The translations under genes and the position numbers were made by a program. Positions 1 through 12,500 of a stretch of DNA of 52,849 nucleotides are shown in pieces. The stretch is from Ichthyophonus hoferi. Lineage: Eukaryota > Opisthokonta > Ichthyosporea > Ichthyophonida > Ichthyophonidae. The first letter of the stretch is position 1; each line of letters begins with the position of its first letter. The stretch is taken from the NCBI GenBank assembly GCA_002751075.1, contig NAOQ01000100.1:1-52849 (forward strand). The letters are read 5' to 3'. The notes beneath the pieces are model-generated. The model saw nothing but the letters and a program-made list of their open reading frames with translations. It was not told where the DNA came from and made no database searches.

Positions 1-241
1 TGTATGTATGTATGTATGTATGTATGTATGTATGTATGTATGTATGTATGTATATATATATATATGTATGTAGATATGTATGTATGTACGTATGTATGTA
101 TGTATGTGCGCGTGTGTGTATGTATGCATGTATGCACGTATGTATATATGCATATATGTATGTATGTATGGATGTATGTATGTATGTATATATATATATA
201 GATATGTATGTATGTACGTATGTGTATGTATATGCATATGT
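1..241. repeat. TGTA/TATG tetranucleotide microsatellite
   Basis: Almost uninterrupted TGTA repeats with AT-dinucleotide patches (about 50-65 and 187-200) and a short GCGTGTG patch. The open frames across it (M-Y-V-C repeats) are repeat artefacts. It lies 3' of the last recovered PPME1 exon and is probably inside that gene's next intron. 242-516 is unremarkable AT-rich sequence that also looks intronic. Confidence 0.95.
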
Positions 242-516
242 AAAGATCTAATACAGCAAGGAATCTCACATCTCTCTATCCCATTTGTACTATAATGCAA
301 TACATATGACAGTGTTGTGTTGTGTATGCATGCATTTCTATGTATTACTGCCTTGCCACTTAACATATTTGTATATTAACAGGGTGTAGGAATGAGAAAA
401 TGATAATTATAATGATAAATAAGTAGAGTGCAGTATGATGCAAATCCTATTGGTATAAGGGATGAGGAGAAGAAAGAGAAAGAGAGAGCAGTTATAGATA
501 GTAGTGGGCAGCCTAC

Positions 517-3500
517 CAGCTAGAACCAGCAGTTTGAAAGCATCTGCCTCTAAGAAGTATTTAGATATATCCGCAAACCATTCTGTCAATTGCCCATATT
601 AGGACAGTTAATCCTATTATGGCACTTAACCATATTTGGATAAATAACCAAATAGGAGATTGTCCAAATTAGGATAAAGCCTCATATCCATATAAGGCCA
701 GGTCACACGAAATGCTCTCTCTCTGCACCTTTGTTCATGGCAACAATGTGCAACAACCATGGTATAGCCCTCTTTATCATAGGTTAACTTAGCATATATA
801 TCATTATTACTTTCATTAGCTTCTTATGATTGGCTAAGCATATATCTGTCTTTTGTCCACTTCCATATATATATGCGTGCATGTGTTCATATTATGTTAT
901 CTCATGTTATGTTATGTTATGTTATATTATATGATCAGATATTATATTACGTTATATTGTATTATCTTAATACTATACGCAAGCCCTACCTTCCGTCTCT
1001 TTCTTGCTTATAACACTTACTCGTACATCAATCAAATCTGTTGTATTTTCTCTTCTTTTATGCTCCTGTACATCATGATAGAGATAGACCAACCGAATGC
1101 ACACACACCAATAACCCAATGATAACCATTGAATCATATCACGCCAAATGCACTTTCACTCTTCTGGCCCAATAAGGTTACAAACCCATTAGTTCCCAAC
1201 CAATAGAATAACATTGTCATAACCTTTCAAGTGAGTAAATGATATTAACAATAAAACCACCTGGTTCTAACCCCCCATTGGATAATATAACCATGTCAGG
1301 AGGGTATAACATAACGTACCAACCCAATAAGGTTCCGTCGCAGCTAAATCAGTTATCCACGTGTACTTTCCCTCTATGTCCATCTGGGGTGATTCAACCA
1401 CAACCTGATTGGTTTGGCACGCATCCTTCAACTCACTCTCTGATAGGACATCCTCATCCTCTTCTTGAATAATTTCCCTTCTGGTTATAATATGCGAACT
1501 CTTTGGTTGCTATAGAGACACGAGAAGGAATAAGAAAGAGACAGTGCAGCACAGTAGATAATTAATTGATTGATTGATTAATTAGGTGGTCAGAAGCATG
1601 CTAATACAACTAGCAAGGAAAAGAAATTTAAATAACTAAATTAATACGTTTTTATAAATTTAAATTATAGTGTAGATTTTCATTGCCGTATGGAATCAAC
1701 TGATATTCCTCCAGTGCTTACTAAGACGTTGTAATATACATCCAATCAGATTTCCACCGTGGTGAAGCTGTTTTCAGCCTAGTATGTTACTAGTAAAAAA
1801 AAAGTTGATGTTTAGATAGCTGATGGCTATAAACAGAGGGTGGATTTGGTGGTTCACATTCTTAGCGTTGAAAGCACGAGAGAACAATACAGCACATGAC
1901 ATGTATTCTAAATGATTGGCTAGAGGTCAGAAAGGTGTCGCAGGCTGACTTACTCCTGCCTCATCATACTACTCTTGAGCTAATGATACCATCACCAAGT
2001 TTATTTAATCCAAGCTCAGTTGTTATTGCTCTCTCTCATTATATTCAATTGTACCAACCTATAGGCTGCCATTTTCAACTCATAGTGTACATTCTCATAT
2101 ATACTCTTTATCATTTTATCCAATTAGTTTGGCTTTATTTATCCGACCAATCAAAAGTAACAAAGATGTAGATTTACATAATAGCAGCCAATGGTTGTGC
2201 TTACAAACCCCCAAAAAGAATAATGTGTTACTTATACTTTAGAAGTCTAACAGTTAAAATTTTAAAATATTAAAATATTAAAATATATACTAATTTGCGC
2301 TAATGGATTCCCTAACCCAATTGGCACATATATACATATACACATAATAAGTCTAAGATGCGTCATGAAATCGACAAGTTTCCGTCTATAATAGCCCTGC
2401 TATATGCAATCTAATAGCATAATTTCCTGATATAGTCAATCCTTATCTTGGCCAATCAAATATAATCCATCACCCTAAGACGCATAAATTATAAAGCAGA
2501 TTGACGAAATATATACATCATATGGCATTCTGATTGACTATGAGAAAACATAGTCACATACATAAGAGGGAATTACAAATAGACAATGTAAAACGTACGC
2601 ATATAAAATATAATGTAAATATAAAAATATCTGCACATATCAATACTACATTAAAATTGAAAAAAATGTAAATACATGGAGATAGAAATAGACCCGCCTT
2701 AAGAAACACTGAAGAGAACAAATAAATGTGCAAATTGCAAAACAAAACTTAACGGCACTAACCTTCAGTTTCATGACGTCATCCATGGTCAAAGGCCTAA
2801 TTTGGCCTGGAAGGGAAACTCGGGCCGATTCGATGTTGTGCATATGACTAATACGAATCATGAAAGATAAAAGATATATGTTTCAGTGACATATTTCTGA
2901 CTTGGCATCCCCCCAATATTCATCTCCCTCCCTATTGTCTAGTCTACATGGGCTTAGAATTTTGAATATTCACCCCCTATTGGGGGGGGTCTCGCTCTTC
3001 CTTTAGATATATGCATCTGTATTTATATGTATATTTATATGTATTTATATATATTTCCCTTTTTTCTACTGATTAATAATTGACACGCACTCTATGTATA
3101 TACATTTGCAGCTCTCTTATACCTCTATATCTCCAGAACACCAACTTGCTTGACTTGTGTTTACTCCAACATACAAGAATCCATCTCACATTATACTACC
3201 ATGTATACATATTGGTCATACCCTACTATATTACATTACATAATCTATATCCACAGAATCCAATCACACACCTGTGGACCAACGCGTCAGCAAATGAGTC
3301 AAAAACTGTAGGTCGGCCGGCAAGAATAGCGTGCATATGAGAGAGGCTATCCATTGCAGTACCCTCTACTACATCTATCACTACCAGTGCTCTTACTGGA
3401 AGATATCTCTGGTGTGTGGCATGTGTTGCTATGGCACCACCCATACTGACCAATAGAGGGAAAGATAGGGAAAGGTTAGAATCATCATGTCATGGTATCT

Positions 3501-6322
3501 TCCAGTACATGATAATGATTGGTTGGGCCCGGCCCACCCGCCTTGTTTATAGTCTTTTTGCATAACATTATTATCCAATAGTTGGTTTTCTAAAGCTATG
3601 GGATAAAAAATATGTGATAAGGAAGAAATATATAAAGTGGGTATTATGCATAGGATAAGATTTTAGTGCAAAAAAATAAAGTAAAAAATATTGGAAAGAG
3701 CCAAAATCAAATAGATTTATTAGAACCCAGTAGAGTATATAACTGAAACCATTGAATAAAACGACAAAAATGCAATTAAGGGAATATGGAAAAAATTAAA
3801 ACGAAAGAGCAACAGGTAGAAATGTACAGAATAGTAATGATTTGTACACGATCATGTATACCTGTGGCCCACCAGGACAATTGGTGGAGGAATATCACCG
3901 AATAGGCCATGGGCAATATAACCAATGTCTGCACACTGTTGGGATTTTCCTAGCAACGTGTCGTTGTCTGTCTTTGTTTCCCCTATAAATAGTAGAAAGC
4001 GAGAAAGAGGAAAAATGTTGAATAATTGGTGAGAAAAGTATAAAGGAATTATAATTATCCAGATCTATTATTATCTGCCTTTTATTGAGCTTCAATGCAT
4101 TTACATTTAAGTGAATAGATTCTATTGAAGCTAAATGATAATTTACAATAGTGATATCATTATTATGCAGAATATGTGTATGAATATGTGTATATCACTT
4201 CATATCTGTTGCAGTTGCCTGTGCAACATATTCAGAAATTACATAGAAGTGCTAAGGCTCGTAGTGTATATAGATAATAAAGGAAAGACAATGAAATGGT
4301 GGATTCGGTGGCATTGCATATTGTATCTCTGTAATGAACTTCTATTTGTATGAATAAGTGCATGTTGTAAAGTACACTGTATATGCACTTCAAAGAACAT
4401 ACATGCATCTATCTATATAAGGTACTGTGTGTTGCAAGACACAATGAGTGTGAATTCAAGATGTTTTTTAGTGTTTAATAAAGTCCATGCAGGCTAATGG
4501 GTTTCAATGTAAATTTGTGAAAAGTAGCTACTAAATGGGTGAACTTAACAGTATATAAATATTTTGTAAATTACAAAATAATATAGGGTATTTAGACATT
4601 TTCAGGTGTAGTTTTTTAAAATGCATTTTTATTGATTCAATTGTAAGAACAAATATACGTACCCCAATGGGTATGCGTTTTAAAAATTTCAGTATATAAA
4701 TAGAACAGCATGATTGACTATGTAAATAATTGTAAAATGTATAATATTCTACGTAATATCTCTAGTGTTTATCAAGCTAATAACCACAATTCTTCTATAG
4801 GACCACCCCCCCAAAAACATTTCCTTCAAAATTGCAGAGAAAGATAGAAGGGTTACCATGTCCTCTTAGATCAGGAGCCACTACTTGACATACAACCAAC
4901 TTTCTTAGTTGTTTCTGTGAGGTTTGTGATGCTTTTCATTAAATACATCATGGTTTGGAACATGTTATGACAATTAGTTTAAGTTTATACCTCATTTGAT
5001 GGCGATAAAAAAGATATGATTTTTCGGTACTAGTTAATTAATGATAATTACTCTCGGGGTTTCTTATTCTCTCCTTCTCATTTATGTTATATGAGATTAT
5101 AATACATGAAAATATGAGTAAATTATAATGATTGGAGAACTGGATGCAATAATGAATGTGGTTGCTATGGCAAGGATACTGTTGCAGAATGAGGAAAAAT
5201 GCAAGGTGAAAAGTAAGTTATCCTCCTACAAACAAAGATAAAGAGTTATCTGTATACCGTCATTGTGGCCCATGTCAACCCAGAGTAACCAGCACCGTGT
5301 ATTAGAAACACAACTGGCCCCTCCCTTCCACTGCGATAGACGTTAAACACCTGCTCCAACCCCATTCCCCGTTAGAACCTGGCCAAGTCCTGCTATGGTT
5401 CCTGTGTGTCGTTCCCCATGCACCCATGCTTGACTCCCTTTATCTCTTTGTACTTTTTTCTTTCTTCGTTTCATTTTACTTTCATATACAGCCTCCTATC
5501 TTGCCTTCTTTCTTCCATATGCAAAACAAAGCATGTGTCAAGTAATAGAGCATTGTCACCTACATCATTTGTACCTGGCACCTGTACAGCCACTTTTTCC
5601 TCAAAATAATCGCTCCACGGTAGAGGAGTCTCCTCTTTGATACCCTTTGCTCTAGGATATATGTCACGTTTAAAACATTAAGTATTCGGATATAATATGT
5701 AATGAGATATACAAACAAGGGACAAGATGAGAAGAATGAAAAGAGAGAAATGGGTAGGGTAGAAGAGGCATATGTGTAGATAAAAAAGGAAAATACAAAC
5801 ATGGAATACAATAAATGAAAAACGTGAAAGAAGAGAAATAAAAAGTAGCAAGGAACGTGTGAAACGGAAAGAAGAATGCAACAAACAATAAAAAAGGGAG
5901 AAAGAAAAGATATATCAACCAAAAAAAGATATAAAGAAACAAAAACAAAACATAATAAGATAGAACAGAATAAACATGGACATAAACCAGTGTTCTTGCA
6001 CTCATAGTAATTTAGGGCTTCAGAGTGGAAAACAGAGTTATTTGAGTGCTTAGGGATATATGTATTGATGCAATTAGATGTTTGGTGAATGCTTGTAATG
6101 GTTTTTTTAAGTAGATCGTGGTGTCTACGCTGTTATTTACTTATTTCTGTTGGCTATTCTGGAACTAGGTGAGTATCTTCATGATATACATGTAGATATA
6201 GCATTGGGGTATATGGGGTATATGGAATGATTGGTGTGCTAATCTGCATAAACCAGTAATATTTTGCAACTTAGAACTAACCTGCTCCCGCTAACAGGAA
6301 CAGAATCGGGGGCTTTAAACAT
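517..6322 (-). CDS. PPME1: Protein phosphatase methylesterase 1, 3' end outside window
   Basis: Alpha/beta-hydrolase that removes the C-terminal methyl ester of the PP2A catalytic subunit. Minus-strand exons: 6322-6282, 5651-5564, 5350-5258, 4914-4857, 3982-3862, 3445-3272, 2847-2763, 1509-1320, 582-517; all join in phase, giving about 305 residues. Seen: the family's PLPWSDYF start region, HGAGYSG oxyanion region, DLRGHGETK, the nucleophile elbow GHSMGG (Ser134, its codon split AG|T by an intron), VIDVVEGTAMD (Asp158, matching human Asp181 by spacing), NIESARVSLPGQ, an acidic insert, then KYTW...EPYW and FKLLVLAG. The DRLD segment and the catalytic His near the C terminus are not found in 1-516, so the last exon(s) lie beyond the left edge. 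The start is the first in-frame ATG whose short exon joins exon 2 in phase (donor GTTAGT). Identity is secure; the first exon is less certain. Confidence 0.92.
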
Positions 6323-6408
6323 GCTTTTATGTAGCCTAGACATTCTTCAGACTGCTTTTGCGTGTCAATAACTACGTACGAACTCTATGCATATGTATAG
6401 CTAAATAT

Positions 6409-6410
<2 letters not shown>

Positions 6411-6445
<35 letters not shown>
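6411..6445. repeat. AT dinucleotide microsatellite
   Basis: Uninterrupted AT repeat about 35 bp long, roughly 90 bp upstream of the PPME1 start codon as read on the minus strand. Confidence 0.9.
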
Positions 6446-6449
<4 letters not shown>

Positions 6450-7351
6450 CTACGTTATATAATAAATGGGTTAGGTGATAATTGCACTTTGGGCCTCTAT
6501 TAGATCACAACATTTAATTATTTAAGGAAAAAAGCAGATTAATCAGAAATTTTGGAGATCGATTATTTATTATTTCATGTTTTGGTTGGTGTTTGCTTGT
6601 GATCAATGGCGTCAGAATATTTAGCTGTAGGCTTGTGGCTCACTAAATAAACCACATAATTCCTTAGGACATTCAGAGGTGACTGTAATATGCTACCTAA
6701 TATACAAACAAACGGAAGACAGGGTATAAAACTGTTTGTTAAATGTTTCTGCTCGCTCTGGCTCTGGCCCTGACCCTGGCGTTTGGCAGTTGGCGTCTGA
6801 GATGATATGCGGGTGTTGCTCAGTTGTTTTGTACATTACCTTGGTGTCACTTTGGAGCCGGAAATGTTGTTAATAATTTAAATATAGATTTGAATAGTGT
6901 GTAAAGATGTAATAAAATTGATTCTCTACACGTAGAGGTCAGTAGATGAATGTAGGGTTGGGGTGAAGTGTTTTCAGCATTTGCGAATTGTTGAGTTAAT
7001 AGAATTACCAGGTTTTTTGTATATGATAAACTGTTTAACCTTTCTCTACTACCATGTTGGGAATAATAATTAGAAATATGAGTGTTAGCTGTGACCTATA
7101 ATCGTTTAGGAGAGAGAGAGAATGCCGAATTAAGGCGAGCTTTAACTTGTTCCTTTGCATACACGGAGTACAGATATGTTAACACATTTTTTTTATTACT
7201 AAACGAGTCAGCAGGACTTGTATTAGGCAGGATGCCTAAGCAATGTGATATTTGGACCTCAAAATGTGTGATTTGAAATAGCTTAGTATATAGTCGCAAG
7301 GCGTCCGCCGCTAGCAGGTTCAATTTTGATCGATCATCTTGGATTGCTATT

Positions 7352-7400
7352 TGTTACAAGATCGTTAACTTCCCGACTCTGAATGAGTACGTAGTTTAAA
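7352..7400. repeat. Dispersed repeat, copy 1
   Basis: This stretch (core CAAGATCGTTAAC, then GAATGAG and TAGTT) recurs 40 kb away at 47656-47692, differing by a short insertion and several substitutions. The context is non-coding in both places. Family unknown. Confidence 0.6.
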
Positions 7401-8634
7401 TTGATTGGTCAATACATAGTTTGCAACCACCTACATTATTAAGAAGTAATTTCTATATATAATATTATATTTGGAAAGAATAAGAAAATTCTTTCTATGA
7501 TACCAGTCACTTGTTTTGCTGCAGTCATACTGAGTAAACCTATTTTGTTTTTGCTTTTTAATTGTTGACTTGAAGTTGTAGCTCCCACCCATAAAGAATG
7601 TGAAAATTATTAAATAAGCTAAAACTCACATGGGATTTATATATTATGAACATATGATTCATATGTGGTTGGGTTGAAAAAGGTTAATAATAAAAACCAA
7701 ACTATAACAGTTATAGTTGGTCCAAACGTATAGTATGTGAAAGAAAAATTAGTACTAACTATTACTTTAAAAGGGACACAGAAAATATTGGCTATATGTC
7801 ATTACCGAGGTTTTACATCCCTGGATAAGGGAATGCAAGGTTGAAACCAATTGATCTTATTGTCTCTAACTCATGTGCACATATATGCTCGGAACTGAAT
7901 AACAATCTACTTATATAAGGTTTGGATATGAAATAACTGATTAATAACAGTCCTTTGCCTGTGATTGTCTAATTTGATTCTATAACATTCTAAGGGAGTT
8001 CTATTGACTTGTCCACAGTTCTTAGAGATTTTCAATTGCTTTTTGTAAACTATCATTGATTTTTTTGTACTAGCGTTAGTATTAGTTGATTGACTTGATC
8101 AACTTTCTATAGAAGGCAATGTAAAAACAGGCGTATATGTTGGCTTTATGTCTGGATGCCTATTACAATTATATTTAACTATCACTGAAGGAGAAACCCT
8201 ACATCAATTTGTTGAGGTGCAATGGCGCTTATGACACAGTTTGCACAAACAGTAAGGGACGCTATATTACTCTGTGTATAATAATTACTGTCAATATTTA
8301 ATATAGATATGCAGTTTTCTAGCTTTTGAAAGATTGAGAGATCTGAACACTGATTATGGTTATGTGATAGCTAATAACAGAATAGATATTACAATAACGT
8401 TGTGATTGTTATATATATATATATAGTTTGCAAAGTTTAGTGTGTGTTATGAGTACGTTGTGTTTTTGCCATGGACCGTATATGTGTGAACAGCGAATCG
8501 GGGGCCTTTATTGGTGATTTTAGTTTACATTTATACTTTTCCAATCTTATCTTGATAATCTAATGCTAATATATTCTTCTTAAAATAGCCCGTTAGCTAG
8601 CCACCGCATTGGTTTAACTGCTCAAATATTACGT

Positions 8635-8950
8635 ATTGACAATTTGTCAGGTTGAATAAATATTATGTAATTGAAAATATTATGCAATTAAGTAATTGAG
8701 TCAATCGTTTATCTGTTTGTTGTCTGGGCTTTGGTCAAATCTACTTATTCATCAGTTAGCAGTCTTGTACCATTCTCCCATTGATTGGAACGTTGGATAG
8801 AGCGAAAAGAAAAAGAAAGGTTGTTAACTACAGATGAATAAATAGATTTGACCAAAGCCCAGATAACAAACAGATTAATGATTAACTCTATTAATTAATT
8901 GCATAATATTTTCAATTACATAATATTGTTCACCCTGGCAAATTGTCAAT
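8635..8950. mobile_element. Foldback / MITE-like inverted repeat
   Basis: The left arm (8635-8758) and right arm (8830-8950) are reverse complements over about 120 bp at roughly 85-90% identity by eye, with a spacer near 70 bp. Shared landmarks are GGGCTTTGGTCAAATCTA against its complement TAGATTTGACCAAAGCCC, and the outer ends ATTGACAATTTG and CAAATTGTCAAT. No protein is encoded. This is the structure of a non-autonomous DNA transposon with long inverted repeats. Target-site duplications are not evident because the right side runs straight into an ATT array. Confidence 0.75.
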
Positions 8951-9048
8951 TATTATTATTATTGTTAATTATTATTATTAGTATTATTATTGAGATGCTC
9001 AAGTAGTATTAACGCTAATAATAACAATAATTGACGATACTATTATCA

Positions 9049-9085
<37 letters not shown>
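8948..9085. repeat. ATT trinucleotide arrays
   Basis: Two blocks of ATT triplets (about 8950-8990 and 9045-9085) flank a unique bit resembling TGCTCAA.TATTA at 8612-8630. They abut the right arm of the foldback element. Confidence 0.85.
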
Positions 9086-9089
<4 letters not shown>

Positions 9090-9597
9090 TATTGGCTTAT
9101 AATTTTGGTATAAACGATAGAGTATGAGTTTTGACATAGATCATTCGGAATACTTTGACTTGGGTATGTCAATTGTCTTAGTAATTATACTTTTCCTACA
9201 GGGAAATTAAAAAAAATCAAAACTAATAAATAAAAATACCTTGATTCAGACATATTTCCTAATGATTTTGTGTTTATAATTATAATTATAGCTCTCCTAT
9301 ACTTTATGTTTTTAAACAATTTTACGCTAATTGAATAACCCACATGAAATGAGTAACCGTATATATGCATTTATGCCGATACGTAAATTATTACTTACAT
9401 TTGTAGGCTAAATAAATAATAAAACTTACATGATCCTAGTTGCAGGTTATCCTTAATAAAAAATAGAGTATATAAAATAAAATAAAATACTATCCATCAC
9501 ATTTGCAACAAAAAAAAAAAAAAAAAAAAAAAAACTTAATAAATATGAGCAAAACTTAAAAGAATAAAATGAATTTCCCATTGGAAACCATGATGTA

Positions 9598-12500
9598 TTA
9601 TCCATTGTTAACCGTATACTCTGGCTGGCTGTTTGGAGTTTTTCTGTTCTCTTGTTTTCTGATTCGTTCTTTCCATCCCAAAGCTTTTCCATCCAAAATA
9701 CGAGTTTCTATCTGCCTTTCAACATGTTGTACATGGTCATAAAGTAATTTCGCGTAGCCAAACTGGGTTTTCGATGTTGGTACTTTTTTGTATACCACCT
9801 ATGCATTTAAAATATTTTATGAATATTAGAATAGCATAAAAAAAATGAAAGCTATTTGGGAAGAGAATAAGGGTAAATGCTATAATAAGATCCATAACGG
9901 AAAAAGTAGAAGATATAAAAAGAAAACAAAATAAGAAGGGTCACATTGGAAACAAAAAGTTTAAATATGTATAAGGTATGGGATGAGTATAAGATACCTG
10001 TGCTAGGTGTGACTGTGCACCAAGGTTTCTCAACAGGGTATCAGTGCACTGCTGGTATAGTTTTAGATTCAACCCAAATGGGCAGATCTATATTAAGCGT
10101 ATTGTGTTGGTGTTAGTGCGGGAAGGGTATTACACCAGCCTACTTAACGCAATTTGTATTAAACAAAAAGTATCATTAATATTCTATATTTAAAGCTATT
10201 TTATGCTCTTTTCTTTTTCACGTGCATAATCATACTATACTCAATCTTACCCGTGGATGCCAGGTGTGTAGTATGTGTGGATCATATGCCCTGAATACTT
10301 TATAGCTGCTGTTGCTTATGAATCGCGTGTATAAATCTAGTCCCTCTGAGGCCCAAATGGTTTCATTCCAATAGGCACTACTATAGCCTCCAATGGCAAA
10401 ATAGTCATCAATATATAAGCATGCAGCTCCATAACCGTCCTCCTGGTAATAGCCCCGATCCATTCGCACATGCTTGGCGCCAGGATAGAGACTGAAAGAA
10501 TGGGAACGAGTCAATTCTCCTCCGTATGGCTAAAGATTTACGTATATGCATCTTGAACACTGAATGCCACCAGAAGACAACTAAATTATTATGGAATGAA
10601 AAAGTGGAAAGTATGAACCATCTACAGTTCCTTGGCCTTTTAAAAACATATTGAGATTGCAGATGTATACCATTACTAAAGTCTAAAACCAATTCTTGAG
10701 TAATATCCACAATAGAGAATGCTGCTCTTTTATATTCTCATCATTTTACATTATTTATTATGCATTTTTTATCAATCATTGTATAATCAAGTTTAATGCT
10801 ATAGATCTAATTGCTTTTTTTCAACAAAATATTTTTCTTTTATTCGTCAAGTTTAACTAATAACAAAAACTATTACCCCACTAAATATACACACCTGCGT
10901 AACATTTAATTTCTGTCTTACTATCACTAGTATTATTATAAAGCTCTACTTATTTACCCAATGACTAGACCAGCTATGACCTCTTTAAAACACAGTAAAG
11001 ATATAAACCTTGCCATCCTACAGGAAAACTATAGGTAAATCAATAACTCTCACCCAATCAGAATTTTTACCCAAGTCAAAACGTAAATATACTTCCTCAC
11101 TTACCTGTATACCACCGGAAAATACACCTGCGTTCCTTTAATTGTATTGATTGCACAGTGCGATATAAATTGGGAGTGAATAATAAAATCTATGTCACAT
11201 AGAAAAATAATATGACCAATGGGAACTTTCTGGGCTCCTTCAGCCAAGGCAAGGGCACGGGAAAACTGTTTTTTCCGTAAAACAATCTTTGACAATGCAA
11301 TATAATTAGGAAATATAGAAAGAGGCAGATGATGAAAGGTTAGTTGGGAAACGCAAACAATATAGAAAACATGGGTATGCAACTATACTTAAAAAAAAAC
11401 GGAAAGAGGTAGGATTGTGGACAATATGTAATAAGATAAAGGGAAAAAATAGGTGAGGTATAATTGTCAGCTTGAGTTTTATAAAAAAAAGTTTTTTTCT
11501 GTGATTGTGCATGTTGATTATTAATAAATTTTAAACAGTTGAATATTAATAAGATAATTGAAGATAAAAAGATAAAATGTGTATTTGTGAGATGAAATAA
11601 GTTGTGGGGATTGAAGTAACCAGAGAGGAAGGATTGTTTGTGGAAACACTAAATCATACATTGCATATAATAGAAAGTAAACAAACCTTTTTAATAGTTA
11701 ATGTAACAATAGCAAAAGATGGAAAGACAAGAGATAGTCCAATAATCTATAAATTATGGGCTACTATAATTAGAGTTATTAATGTAAAGATAAAAAATTG
11801 GAATATAGCTTCAGAGGCAAATTTTCTCAATCAACGGAACCTCTGCTTAATAAAGAGTTAACTATAGAGTATTTATTCATATTCTAGCATGTTTAGTTAA
11901 TAATGTATAATAAAGTACTCTTATGTAATACTACAATTATTAATATGAAGAGATAGAACAAAAAATAAATATTAAGATTAATTATACAATAGATGGGAGA
12001 TAACAACAGAAAGGGAAGGAGTAAGATCCAGGCAATTACACACCGTCATAACTTTGTTCCATGAAACACCTAGAGCCATTGTTGCCATATTCTCTATTAT
12101 CTTTACCGCTGTATTTCCTTCATCTAATGAACTGTATACAAGTATTAAGTGGACTGCAAGTTGTTTTTTGATCAAGCCTGAGAAGGAGTTTATAAATTTG
12201 GCACATAGTTGGGTGCGACCATACAACGAAACCACAATATAAATCTTTGAAACATCATACGGAAGCAATGTTAAAGAGAGACTGGAGGCACTGGCATTTA
12301 GATAGCGAGTATAGTGTGCCTTATACCTGTGGATGAAAGAAAACAGAAAATATAAAACATATGTTGGAGTTTATAAATATTCAACTAATTATTATAATTG
12401 ATACATAAAATGACACAATATCCAATTGAGTATGTTGTCATTTCATGTTAAATGATATATTTCGGTTGAAGATATATGTTAAACNNNNNNNNNNNNNNNN

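Larger units (their letters stand above)
6323..9597. other. Intergenic region between PPME1 and the glycosyltransferase gene
   Basis: About 3.3 kb holding the presumed PPME1 promoter (right of 6322) and the 3' flank of the glycosyltransferase gene. It contains an AT-dinucleotide run (6411-6445), a GC-richer patch (about 6745-6825), a foldback element (8635-8950), ATT-triplet arrays (about 8948-9085) and an A27-type run (about 9509-9534). No exon with matching splice sites and a recognisable product was found on either strand. Confidence 0.7.

Noticed and set aside
1-295. Three M-Y-V-C repeat open frames
   Set aside because: Translation of a TGTA microsatellite in all frames.
5560-6005. Overlapping long minus-strand open frames (F/L/Y-rich)
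   Set aside because: They are translations of a purine-rich low-complexity tract. The real PPME1 exon (5651-5564) is in a different frame.
7300-7335. GGTTCAAT resembling a tRNA B box
   Set aside because: No A box, acceptor stem or anticodon stem at the right distances.
11604-11861. 85-codon plus-strand open frame inside a glycosyltransferase intron
   Set aside because: No family resemblance, biased N/I/K composition expected from AT-rich DNA, antisense to a well-supported gene.
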